This document shows positions 1 to 11,600 of a stretch of DNA of 64,000 nucleotides, piece by piece; position 1 is the first letter of the stretch, and each line of letters opens with the position of its first letter. The DNA is from Heterostelium multicystogenum (lineage: Eukaryota > Evosea > Eumycetozoa > Acytosteliales > Acytosteliaceae): assembly GCA_003667245.1 (NCBI GenBank), contig RCNN01000104.1, forward strand, positions 1 to 64,000, read 5' to 3'. The position numbers and the translations under genes are program-made. The notes under the pieces were generated by a model. The model had not been told where the DNA came from. It saw nothing but the letters and a program-made list of their open reading frames with translations, and made no database searches.

Positions 1-507
1 CTAAAAAAATAATAATAATAATAATATATATTAATAAAGAATGTACTTTACTAATAACTAAGTTACTTCTACGGGTTTGAACTTACTCTGGGAGATGATA
101 AGTATTGATAAAATATAAATATATAATTAAAATAATTATTATTATTATTGTTATACATTTTTAATTATGCAACAATAAAGGATGTAGTTGGCCTCGATAT
201 TATTTTGTAGAAATCGTATAATATCATTGTTTTTGAAAATATCTAAAATTCCTATCTAAAAAATCTAAAATATCGGACTAAAAAAACGTCAAAAACTAGA
301 TATGATTGATCTTGATTAAAAGAAAGTGTCTGATGGCAGCTGGAACTTCGTCTTTAACAAAAATTACAAAACTTTTAGATTCATTCAAAATCTTCATCAA
401 GGTCGAAAGTGGTAGTGTCACTTCCACCTGATTTCAAAAACTAGAAACATATAAAGACAGTTGTTTGTTTTCATATTTATATTTTTTATTGAGTCAATAA
501 AGACTAA
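1..507. other. A+T-rich intergenic spacer
   Basis: No open frame or RNA signature is visible. The stretch holds AAT/TTA microsatellite runs near 10-35 and 135-150 and ordinary A+T-rich promoter-like sequence before the small ORF that starts at 508. Confidence 0.6.
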
Positions 508-858
508 ATGAAAACTATTTTGATTATATTTATTGTTTTATCTTTTATAACTGTAAAGAGTTCTGAATGTTCATCGTGTATGACGAGAATGGTGAGTTTC
601 TGTTTGTTCTCAAATGCGGTGATGAAGGTTCAGGTGCTGATTTACCAGATTACAATTCAGTTACCTCTCGTAGAGCACATTGGTAAGTGGTTTTACGGTT
701 AATAGTGTATTATATCTGGATATTGGTAAGCCTTACTCAATCAATATCCAATATAATCATAATAGGGTAAAATCAATGTCACTATGAAAGATTTGAAATT
801 GAAACAGCAAAGAAAGAGGCTCAAATCTCTTGGTCTTAGAGAATACTATAATGTTTGA
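508..858 (+). CDS. small secreted protein, frame-broken
   Basis: An ATG at 508 opens a clear signal peptide (MKTILIIFIVLSFITVKSSE). The first frame then becomes uninformative, while the frame entered at 570 reads well (FIVYDENGEFLFVLKCGDEG and on to SRRAHW). At 683 there is a GTAAGT donor, and after the AG at 764-765 a third frame reads GKINVTMKDLKLKQQRKR and ends with a stop at 856-858. The picture is a two-exon gene for a small, basic-tailed secreted protein with one or two single-base frame errors, or a recently broken gene. I do not recognise the family. The published-style single ORF 508-702 is probably only partly right. Confidence 0.35.
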
Positions 859-1209
859 AGAAGAAAAGAAGCTGACTATTTAAAGTCAATCAAAAAATAG
901 CAAACAGCAGCAACAGCAACCAATTGATCAATTGTATTATTAAACAAAAGATAGCTTCTTTTGAGTCAATTAGCTTAAGTTCGATCTAGAACATAAATTC
1001 AATATAAATAATGTACATAATATGATATCTTTACTTGTATAGAACGAGACTCATATCTATATAAATGTTATATGAAGAAGCATTTTAGATTTGATGATTC
1101 TCCTATAGGATCGAAGAGAATAAAGTATATTTATTATAATAATATAGTTAGATATAGAGAAATGAATAATATCAAAATGTACTTTGAATTATTGTGATTG
1201 GATGAGGCT
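859..1209. other. intergenic spacer
   Basis: A+T-rich DNA between the small plus-strand ORF and the 3' end of the minus-strand metallopeptidase. I see no coding frame or RNA gene. Confidence 0.55.
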
Positions 1210-3157
1210 CTAGATATAACGGTTGTTAAATGAATCAGTAGTAGGTGTTGTTGAGGATGAGCCTGTTGTCAAGGTTGTACCTGTTGTTGAAGTTGTTGAA
1301 ACAGTGGAAGAAGTCACGTAAAAAAAGTGGACATTGGTGAGGTGGTTGTTGAAGATGGGTGAGGTTTTCCACAAATGGAATAGTCATAGGGACACTCCAC
1401 AGTAATATAGAAAATATTAAGAGTCTCACCGACAGGACAATCAATCCAGGTACCAATGTTAGCAGTCATAATTTTGGACATTTGTTACATCGTTGTTTAT
1501 AGCAGACTTGATAGGGAGGCATATCAGTTGCAGCACTGTTATGGATTCTTTTCTCAAAGCATCATCAATAAAAATAGTTGAAGCATCTGCAATCTTCACA
1601 ATACTCCTCACCTATGACATTGTTTGCGCTTCCTTTTGATAAATAGGATTGGTACAATAGTATTTCGGTTGGATAAAAATGGACAGAAGTTAGCGTAGCT
1701 AAAGGTTCCACCAACATTTTTTTGAGAAAGGTGTTGGTCTGGTAAACTAAGTTCGTAGGTATAGGTTTTAGCATTACATTTTCCCTTGGAATATCTGTTG
1801 GCCGAAACATCCAGTAACTTTTTGTGAGAATATTAGGATATGTATTCCAAAATATAGATAAAATTATTACTTACTTGGATTGGGTGACCATGGACAGAAA
1901 TAGTCATACCATGCAGGGTTGTTTTTGCATGTATAGGTGAAGTCACATCCTCTACCATTTCCCCAAACAAGTGGCTTTGCATAATCATAGTTAACATGGT
2001 CATAGAATTGGAATGAGTCAAGAAGAGCAAGTGTGATTCTTGAGACTGTTCTTTCTTTTATAAAAGCTTCCTAAATATGCCATAAATTCTTCACCCATTA
2101 ATCGTGATGACCAATGTGCACCTGAGATTATACCTTTTTCATTTGGACTGAACCTCAAGATAGGTCATGTCGTTACAATCGAAATGTTTCTTAGCTTCTT
2201 TGAGTGGAAGATCATTAGTAATTCCGGCAACCAATTGTGTAAATTCTTCTCCCGAAGGAGTTACACCATAATACTTAAAAGCTAAATTATCAATTGAAAA
2301 TGGAATCAATTAATTTGATCATCTACATTTGTTTGGAGATATTTACTTTGAGAGGAGGAGTTATTTTTAAGTGTAACTCTGCTGAATCCTAAAATATGAA
2401 CCATTTCATGAAGAAGTGTTGAGTATCTGGATTTGAAATCAAAAGTTTTGGAGCCAATTCTGAAAGATTCTGGGTTGATGTTGATTTGACCAACTAAAAC
2501 TCTTCCCAACTCCATTGGAATAAATAAACATGTTGCAAGGAAGAGCATAAGCAATTGCTATTAAAATAAAATTAATATTGTTTCTAATGATTCATTTAAC
2601 AGTTAATAGCATACATGTACGATCCTCAGCTCTTGCAGTCACATAAATATAAAGGTCAGTATCAGGAATTCCAGTAGTGGAAAAGCTGGGAGGTATGGTT
2701 ATTCCTTGTTTGCATTGTTGATAGTTGGGTTGGAATTTATAATTAAGTTATTAGATGTTTGGTAAACACCAACCATTTTTGGAATTTCGGTTTGATAAAA
2801 TGGAATTATTGTATTATGTACAACATCTATAATCTGTTGGTCTACTAAATCATCTGCTGTACATGAATAAATTTCACCTTCGAATGTATATATCTGACCA
2901 ATGGAATTACATGCATATTGGTCTGCATTAATTCCAATATTATCAGTGTTGAAATTAATTCTAAATCCCAATGATGCTGTAGAATTGATTAGTTTTGGAG
3001 GTCTTGTTGAAGTAGCTTTTAATCTATCAATCTGGATAATATCAAGAATTCCACTTTCTGTGAGTCTTTCATCGTGGACACAATTATATTGTTCATCTAA
3101 TTTCGAAAATACTAAAGTGATATACAAAGATATCAATAATATAATAAGAAATTTCAT
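1210..3157 (-). CDS. leishmanolysin-like (M8) zinc metallopeptidase, several frame breaks
   Basis: A secreted or cell-surface zinc endopeptidase of the GP63/leishmanolysin family. It starts at 3157 with a signal peptide (MKFLIILLISLYITLVFS). Family landmarks appear in order: CKQGITIPPSF, DLYIYVTARAED, an intron, AYALPC, GQININPESF, the zinc motif HEMVHILGF (HExxH), GAHWSSRLMGEEFM, WGNGRGCDF, NNPAWYDYFCPWSP, a second intron with donor GTAAGT near 1875, NFCP, a Cys-rich part, then GETLNIFYITVECP and a Thr/Ser-rich tail ending at 1210. The frame changes at least four times outside introns, for instance an extra G in GTTGGGAAG near 2515 and a missing base near 2745. All expected regions are present in order and the active site is intact, so either the assembly has indel errors or this is a young pseudogene. 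Confidence 0.75.
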
Positions 3158-3577
3158 TTTGGTTTTGGATTACTGTCGTCTTTCATATTCTTGACATGAT
3201 TATATACAATTCCAGAAATACTATTAATTATTTCAAGGTGTTCCCTCAAAATGATACGTCTTATCCCTCATTCATAGTTCTAAGAACTATCCTAAAAGTC
3301 CCGATAAATCCAATCAAAATGAATTATTTTTTGAGATATTCAATTGATTCGACGTGGTATGTTAAAATCATAAAAATCTTGACTTACAGTTGTTTTTGCA
3401 AAAAAGTTTTGCTCATTTTCAGACCCATATTTTGATTCTTGATTGCAAAGAAAAAGCCCCAGTGTGGAGTTATTTAGAATTTGAGATATTGTTCATTCAT
3501 TCTCTTCATGATGAAGATATTCTAATTAAAATAAATATATAAATAAGGCATTTGTGACAAAATATCTAGCCAAATGT
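3158..3577. other. intergenic, promoter side of the metallopeptidase
   Basis: No convincing gene. It includes a 17-base inverted repeat at 3274-3290 (ATAGTTCT, one base, AGAACTAT), 117 bases upstream of the metallopeptidase start, which could be a regulatory site. The 79-codon plus-strand ORF at 3196-3435 has no recognisable feature. Confidence 0.5.
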
Positions 3578-6500
3578 TTATTTATTTAATCTTGATAAAT
3601 TTTTTTGAATAAATTTTTCTTGTCTTCTGAATTTCCTCTTCTTGATAATAATAATAATTGCACTGACAGTAATAGCAATAAATACAACTGATCCAACTAC
3701 AATTCCAGCAATTGCTCCTGCACTTAGTCGATTCTTTTTCGAACAAATGAAATCATAAGTGTCACTCGAACCAATATCAACAAGATTAGAGAAATCTGGA
3801 TCGAGATCTACTGATTTCGAGAATGCAGGTAATGTAATTCCGACAATTGCAGATCTGAATTGTTTGGTTTGTTCACTTTCGATTTGTTCATCTTCAATGA
3901 TGACATTGTTGATCGGTGTCACAAATCCATCTACGATTGCATTTGAGAGGAATCTTCCATACAGACTTTGATCATCGATGTTCAATTTGATCCATTCAAC
4001 AGATCTACCAACAATACCAACACCTGATGATGAACAAACATCAGAACTATCACTTTCAATTGTTGATTTCATCAATATCTGCAATGAGTTGGTTGGTGAG
4101 TTGAATTGGTAGGAGCTAAGACTCATGGTGAACTTGATTGTTGATTGTGGAATGAATAGATTCTGATCAGCAAATGTGATGTTTGTTGATTGTTTGAAAT
4201 ATTCGATTGTCACATTGAGAATCGTTGATCTCTTGTTGATTGTTGATGAATAGAAATACTTTGGATTGTTTGTTGGAGTTGTCAGATCTGTAAAGTTCCA
4301 AGTTGTGATGTTGAATTGTTCAACAATATTCATTGTATCATCCAACTCTCTGATTCCAATGATTTCGATTGATGTTGTGATCAGATTTCCAGATTCTGTA
4401 ATATTTGTTCCAGTTGATGGTTCTGGGTATGCTGGTGGAATTGGAGTAATGATTATTTCTAAATTTACATGAGTCAGTCATTCAGTATTATATACGATAA
4501 GAACGATTACAAATTATTTTAAACTTACTTGATGAGCATGATGGACCATACCATGGTTGATTACATTGACAGATGGAATTGATACACTTTCCTTGATTGT
4601 TGCATTCTGGTGTTCCTGGGCAAATAGATGGTTTATTTGGAGGGTTATTTGATTGGATTTGGATAACTGGTATTTCAAATTCATTAGATGATGTATTGTT
4701 TTTAATCACTCTAAAAGTAATAAACTTTGATGTTGTAGCTTTGATATCTTTATATTTTAGAATGATTCCTGAATGAAAATATGAGTTAATCATCTGGAAT
4801 CCATTTCCATCTTGATAGTCAATTTGTGATTGGAGTGTAGTGTTTGTTCCAAAAGATCTTCCATAGATAGTTAATGAACCACCTTTCGATTCAAGTGTTG
4901 AGGATCTTTCAATTATTGGAGTATCAAAAGTAAAAAGTCTTTCAATAAATCCAAATTTATCCAAATCCATTGATGTATATCCATTGTAATTCATAAAGTT
5001 GTCCACAATTCCATAAATGCTTATGAAAAATCTATTTAGACCAGCTCCATATGGTATTTGATACCTTGAAGAATAGTTATAATAACCATTACCAACTGGA
5101 ATAAAAGTAGTTGGGATTGTAAAGGAATCAGTATTTTCAGAAGTTAAAAAGATAGTAGGTGTGGAAGTTTCTGAAATTCCAGATTCGTTCATTGGTTCAA
5201 ACAAAGTTATATTGAATTCTACCATTCTATCCAAAGTTCCTACATCAACAAGTGGGGTGTAAGAAATTGAATTCAAAACTGGAGGACTATTGTCTTGGAT
5301 TGCTATTTCTGTTCGTTAGTAGAAAATATATGTTTTATTCATTACTGTACATACCATTGATGCAATTTACTATAATAGATAAATTTTGAGATACTGTTGT
5401 GCCCAATATATTAATCAGTGGGTTCCAACCATAAAGTGAATTAGAGAAATCGATATTACGAATTATATATGTAGATGATCTACATCTTCCATTTATAGTG
5501 AATCGAATTTTATAGTATCCATCATATTTGGTTCCACTTATCAAATCCAAAGAACTAAATTGGATAACAATTGGTCTGGGATCAATATCAGATATGATAG
5601 TAACATTTCCGCCTTCGATCCCTTGGAAATTTTCCACAATTCGAATATTCCAGCCAATGGATTCATTTTGGTCTGATGGAATATCAACCACAGGATCTGG
5701 AAATATTTCTACATTTGATAACAAAGGAGTGAAACACCCTACCTGTAGATCTAAAAAGATATTAGTCTTTTGCTTTGTCGAAATGTTAATTAATTCATAC
5801 TTGTCTTGGAAATAAAAAGTCTATTTTGTGGCCCCAACAAACTTATAATTTCCATGCTACTAAATGATAGAGAATTGATGGTGATTATATATTGAACTTC
5901 ACCATAGTTCATGTTCTCATCGAAGGTGATATTAAAGAGATACATTTTCTCCACCATATCATATACTCCATAAAAAACTTTAGCAGAAAAAATAAATCCT
6001 ATTGTTTCAACTACATCATTGTAGGTTAAATTTACACGCAATTGTATATCGACGGGTCCATTAGATACATCAATATTAACAGTAGAAAATTTAAAAAAGT
6101 TGATATCGAGAGAAGACAAGGCTATAATCAAAGGCAATATTAGATAAAGTTAGATGAAATAATTCTCAACGAATACATACGCTTATGAATCTTTGGTAAT
6201 GGTTTAAGGATATCTCCATCGAAATTATATATTAATCCTGTGCTGTAAACAAATTTATCCAAATTTGTAGTTACAAAATAAAAGTTGTAGGTACTACTGA
6301 AATCTGAAAATTCAAATTCAACCTCTCCTTCGTATTCATTTCCAGAAACCAAACTATCCATTCTATATGTTGTAAAAAACTGTTGGTAGTAAAGCAATTG
6401 ATAATTCGATTTGAACTTTAATTTTCCTACAAAAGTATTTTCGCTAACAGGACGATATTCAAATTCTTCTAAGGAAAAATTGGGTACTGTATTGTTTCAA

Positions 6501-8085
6501 ATTAATATCATACAATATATTTCTTGTATTTGAATATATTTACCTGGACCATTAGATCCATTAATAGAAAATGCATAATCAGAGGATGTAGGATTTAATT
6601 TGATTGGAATATTAATACTATTTCTGGTCATTGGAAAAGGTATAGATAGTTTATAAGTGTACTCTCCCAAAGAATAATTTGATCTCGATGGCAAAGAATT
6701 GTATATTTGAAAGCTTAAAGCAGGATATGAACTTGTTTCAATGCCAAAATTTCTTATTTTAGAAGAAGATATTTCCAAATAAGCAAGAGTCGTATTGATA
6801 TCTCCAAAGCTTTTGGATACTGTGAAAAACTTAGGAGGTGACTCATCTGAAAATATATTAGAAATGATACAAATACTATTGTATTAAAATTTATAATCAT
6901 ACCTATTACTTTCAATGTTGATGTGTAATTTAAGTCTACTTTGGTTGTTGAACTGTCACAAATATAATTAAATAATTTACCTTGAGGAAAATTATTAAAA
7001 GTCTCTGTAAGTCTATAAAGTGAATGAGTTTCATTTTGACTTAACATTTCAGATAGTTGATAGCTGTTTCCCATTAAAAAGATGATTGCATCCATGTTAT
7101 TTGAAATGGTTACAAAATTAGAGACATAGAAGTTTGGAATTTCATCATACAAGTATTTTTGGATTGTTGTATTAGATGAAGGAAAGAATTGTATTTCTAC
7201 AGTTTCAGATGTGTGATCTAGAATTTAGAAGTACTTATAAGTATATCTTCTGAAGATCATTAAGGTAAATATTTACTCTTGAATTGATATATATTTTCAA
7301 CGGTATGATTAATCTTGAGGTTTTGAAAGCCTATTTCAAGCTCAAATAATGGTGGAATCTCGGTATAGCCAGGCGTTAACATAATTGATAGTACAAAGGA
7401 TAATCCATACTCATAAATATTGCAAAGCAAATTCGAAAAATTAAGCGATTTACACGATATGTATTTATAAGGAAGTGACTTGGAATTTGGACCCAAATCA
7501 ATCACTAAAACTTGATAGACAAATTTGCCAACAACAATAGGTGTATATTGCTTAAGAATTGAAAATTCACTGGGTAACAATTCTATTAAGCTATTATTAA
7601 TATTAAAAAACATTCTTTTCATTAATAAATGTTAATACTTACCTATACAATTCAAAATTCCAATGGTTACATTTTCATAATTGATTGATAGATTGTTATT
7701 AACTCTAACTCTTAGACTTATATTGTAAGTGTCAATGTTTGCTTCCTTTCTGAGGAAATAATCAAAAACCAACAATAGTTTGTCATTTTGTCTCGTAATA
7801 GGGGCAAACATAAAACTGTCACCTGATTTTATAGTTTGAAAATCAGTTACATTAAGAGGTACAGTTGACTCCAGCAATAAAGATACTCTGTAAGAACAAG
7901 TTCCTGATTCTGAAAGTAAAACATTGTTTTGAATGGATGATTGATAATTCAAAATACCTGAGAAACATTGGTAAATCACTATTTTCGAAATAAAGGTTAA
8001 TATTATAATGATTCTATAGGGTATCTAATTACCAAGAGTTCTTACAATTTGAAAATAAAAATACTAATAGAATGTATTTATACAT
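3578..8085 (-). CDS. ComC-like TIG/EGF transmembrane glycoprotein, copy A (ten exons)
   Basis: A type I surface protein resembling dictyostelid ComC and related TIG/EGF proteins, which act in cell-cell signalling and adhesion during development (family knowledge). I resolve ten exons: 8046-8085, 7643-7978, 7277-7582, 6903-7217, 6544-6846, 6181-6486, 5801-6121, 5355-5750, 4529-5308 and 3578-4458. They join to an uninterrupted 1327-codon frame, and every intron has GT-AG ends and phase 1. Exon 1 encodes most of a signal peptide (MYKYILLVFLFSN). Exons 2-8 are Ig-like modules of about 100-130 residues. Exon 9 carries a TIG-type stretch (GGSLTIYGRSFG) and an EGF-like module (ECNNQGKC, CQCNQPWYGPSC). 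Exon 10 has the conserved membrane-proximal domain, a helix near residues 1280-1306 and a short basic tail. There are many N-glycosylation sites. The paralogue lies immediately upstream. Confidence 0.88.
3681..4622 (-). repeat. near-identical 3' tract shared with copy B
   Basis: This segment covers the last exon from the transmembrane helix upward, the last intron and the EGF-like region. It aligns almost base for base with 8742-9681 (offset about 5061). The similarity includes intron bases and silent positions, whereas upstream exons of the two genes are clearly diverged. It suggests recent gene conversion or unequal exchange. Confidence 0.8.
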
Positions 8086-8641
8086 AGATACAATTGTAGG
8101 TGTCGATTTTAGGATTTAAGTCTTGGCCCTTCTACACCAGTGTATTTGAGTCCATTCTTCTTTTGATCTGAATAAATATAATATAATATAATATTAAATA
8201 AATTAAATAATAATTGTTTTGTACCGAAGAGACATAGAAAACTAGTAGCGATAAAAAACAAAATGATCACTTACTAATCATGAGCGAGGATATGTGTCTC
8301 TTCAAATTCAACAGGTAAAATTACAAAAAACAAAACAAAATTTAGATTATTTGGGTGTCTACTAATTTTCAAAAAACACATCAAAAGTACCAAATTTTAA
8401 TTTTTTATTCGAAAAAACAACATGTTGGATAAATATCTCAATTGATGGACATCATCTTTCGAATCTAAACAAGAATTGGACAATTGTTGATCTGATTGAC
8501 AATTATGATTCAAGATATTTTAATAAGTGATCGGTATTCAGAAAATGAGATCTTGGTTCAAAAAGAGTAATGGATGGTGGTTGTATTTAGATTCTTTTAT
8601 GGTCGTCATTCTAAAATCTGATGCCTATGGTTAAGTGGATT
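8086..8641. other. spacer between the two TIG/EGF genes
   Basis: Contains the promoter of copy A and the 3' flank of copy B. A weak 9-base inverted repeat (GAAGAGACA at 8226-8234, TGTCTCTTC at 8295-8303) flanks about 60 bases. No gene is seen. Confidence 0.5.
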
Positions 8642-11600
8642 TTATTTCATTTCAGACAAACGTTTTTTCATTTTCAAAACTTCTTCTTTTTGCTTCTTTC
8701 TTTTTAACAAGAATATTGTTCCTCCAATGACAAATGAAATGAATACAACTGATCCAACTACAATTCCAGCAATTGCTCCTGCACTTAGTCGATCCTTCTT
8801 CGCACAAATGTAATCATCAGTGTCACTCGAACCAAGATCAATAAGATTAGAGAAATCTGGATCGAGATCTACTGATTTCGAGAATGCAGGTAATGTAATT
8901 CCGACAATTGCAGATCTGAATTGTTTGGTTTGTTCACTTTCGATTTGTTCATCTTCGATGATGACATTCTTGATCGGTGTCACAAATCCATCTATGATTG
9001 CATTTGTGAGGAATCTTCCATAAAGACTTTGATCATCGATGTTCAATTTGATCCATTCAACAGATCTACCAACAATACCAACACCTGATGATGAACAAAC
9101 ATCAGAACTATCACTTTCAATTGTTGATTTCATCAATATCTGCAATGAGTTGGTTGGTGAGTAGAATTGGTAGGAGCTAAGACTCATGGTGAACTTGATT
9201 GTTGATTGTGGGATGAATAGGTTCTGATCAGCAATGTGATGTTTGTTGATTGTTTGAAATATTCGATTGTCACATTGAGAATCGTTGATCTTTTGTTGAT
9301 TGTTGATGAATAGAAATACTTTGGATTGTTTGTTGGAGTTGTCAGATCTGTAAAGTTCCAAGTTGTGATGTTGAATTGTTCAACAACATTCATTGTATCA
9401 TCCAACTCTCTGATTCCAATGATTTCGATTGATGTTGTGATCAGATTTCCAGATTCTGTAATATTTGTTCCAGTTGATGGTTCTGGGTATGCTGGTGGAA
9501 TTGGAGTAATGATTATTTCTAAATTTACATGAGTCAGCCATTCAGTATTATAAAAGCTAAAATCTATTACAAATCACTTTTGAACTTACTTGATGAACAT
9601 GATGGACCATACCATGGTTGATTACATTGACAGATGGAATTGATACACTTTCCTTGATTGTTGCATTCTGGTATTCCGGGGCAAGAAGTTGGAGAAGGGG
9701 TTGGAGTTGAAGGGGTTGGGGTAGGTGTTGTTTTTGGAGGTTTGGGATGTATAACTGCTATATTATATTCATTTGATTCAATATTATTATAAATAACTTT
9801 AAAGGTAATAAATTTCGACTTGATAGGTTTAATACGACCAAGATATTGCAACAAGATTCCAGAATGGAAATCTAGCTCAATATCTTGATAACCATTTCCA
9901 TCTTGAAAATCTATTTTCGATGTGAGGGAGGTATTGGAAAGTCCAAATGATCTTCCATAGACTGTTAATGAACCACCAGAAGCAAATAGAACAGAAGTTG
10001 ATTCAATGATTGGTGTGACAAGAGTACATTGTCTCATAATGACATATGAGAATCCATGATCTTTAAGGTCTTTTGAAGTATAGGAAATTATATTTAAATT
10101 TCTGTCTGTTATGCCATAGACACTGACAAAAAATTTTGTCAAATCCAAATCCAAATGGTAAAAGAGATTTGGCATAGAAATAAGAAAATCCATTATCTGT
10201 TTGGACGAAATTGGTAGTAACTTTCAGGAAATTACCATTTTCAGAGGTTAAATGCACTTCAGGTCCATGTCTAGTTGACACTCCAGATTCGGTATTATTT
10301 TCAGTTACTACTACATTAAACTCAACGATTCTATTATGAATTCCAACATCAACAGTTGGAGTAAATGAAATATTGTAGAGTCTTGGAGGGGTAGTATCAA
10401 TAATTTCTGTAAGATAAAACCAAGAAATTAATATTTAATATAATTAATAATGAATTATTAATAATTACCATTTAAACAATTGACTTTAATTTTCATTTCT
10501 CTTTCTTTGGGAGTTCCATAAATTCCTGTCAGTGGATTAAACAATTGAACGTATTTTTGTCCATCGTTCAGAACAACATTGGTAAAAGTAAAAGTTTGAG
10601 TTTTAATAACATCATCTACATTTAATTGAACTCTGTAAACTCCATCCAATGGTGTACCAGTTGTTCTATTTAGAATATCAAATGTTAAAGTCCTTGGAAG
10701 CAAATCAATATCTGAAATTACATCAATAGTTCCACTTTTGAAACCATTTGCAAAATCGGTGATCCTAAGATTCCATCCTATAAAGTTATCCTTCAAATTC
10801 AAAGTAACATTGGTTCCTGTGATTGACATGACATCTTCAATCATAGGTTGAATAAAATCTCCTCCAACTTATAAAAGAATTAGTGTAAGTTCACTTTTGA
10901 AATACTTATTATATTTACATGATTTGGATACATTTAGAGTGGCATTATTTCCAATGATAGACTCCAGGATATATTGTGGTAGATTATAATTCATTTTTGT
11001 ATCAAAATTAAGATAATATTTTTGGCTACCCATAGGAAGGTTGTTTGGAAGTGTAAAATCAATTTGATACATTTCCAGTGTAGAGTTATACACTCCAAAA
11101 TATGATTCCGACTGCAAAGGAATATATATGCTTGGTGTCAGGTAAATAGAATCTAATGACAAACTGAGATATAGTTTGACATCAACGTCCCCATTAGATA
11201 AATCGATAATATTAGGGACAAACTGGTAGAAGGTGATATTAAAAGCGATTATTGAACCTAAATTGTTAACATTATTAATATATTGCTCGAACAAGAAAGT
11301 TCTGTTATACTAACTTAAATCTTTTAAAACTGGGATAGGCGGTAATAATCCACCTTTTGTATTATATTGCTGATTTGACCAGAATACTGTTGTTAAATAG
11401 TTATTAGATGTTATAACCCGAACCATATAATCCTTAGTGATCCAAGATGTGGGAATTTCCGCTTCATATGTTCCATTGAAGATATTTCCCTCAATTAGAT
11501 TTATATTTGAAAGAACTTGAGTGTCAAATTTAATTTGAAGAATTGGATAGTTAGAAGTAATGGTAACTCTAACAATGATTGTACTAAGAGATGATATTCT

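Noticed and set aside
3196..3435. 79-codon plus-strand ORF
   Set aside because: No domain, signal peptide or sensible composition; lies in the promoter side of the metallopeptidase.
7632..7650. Very short (24-28 base) intron at the exon 2/3 boundary of TIG copy A
   Set aside because: Using the acceptor at 7583-7584 gives a normal 60-base intron and keeps phase 1; the short version is unnecessary.
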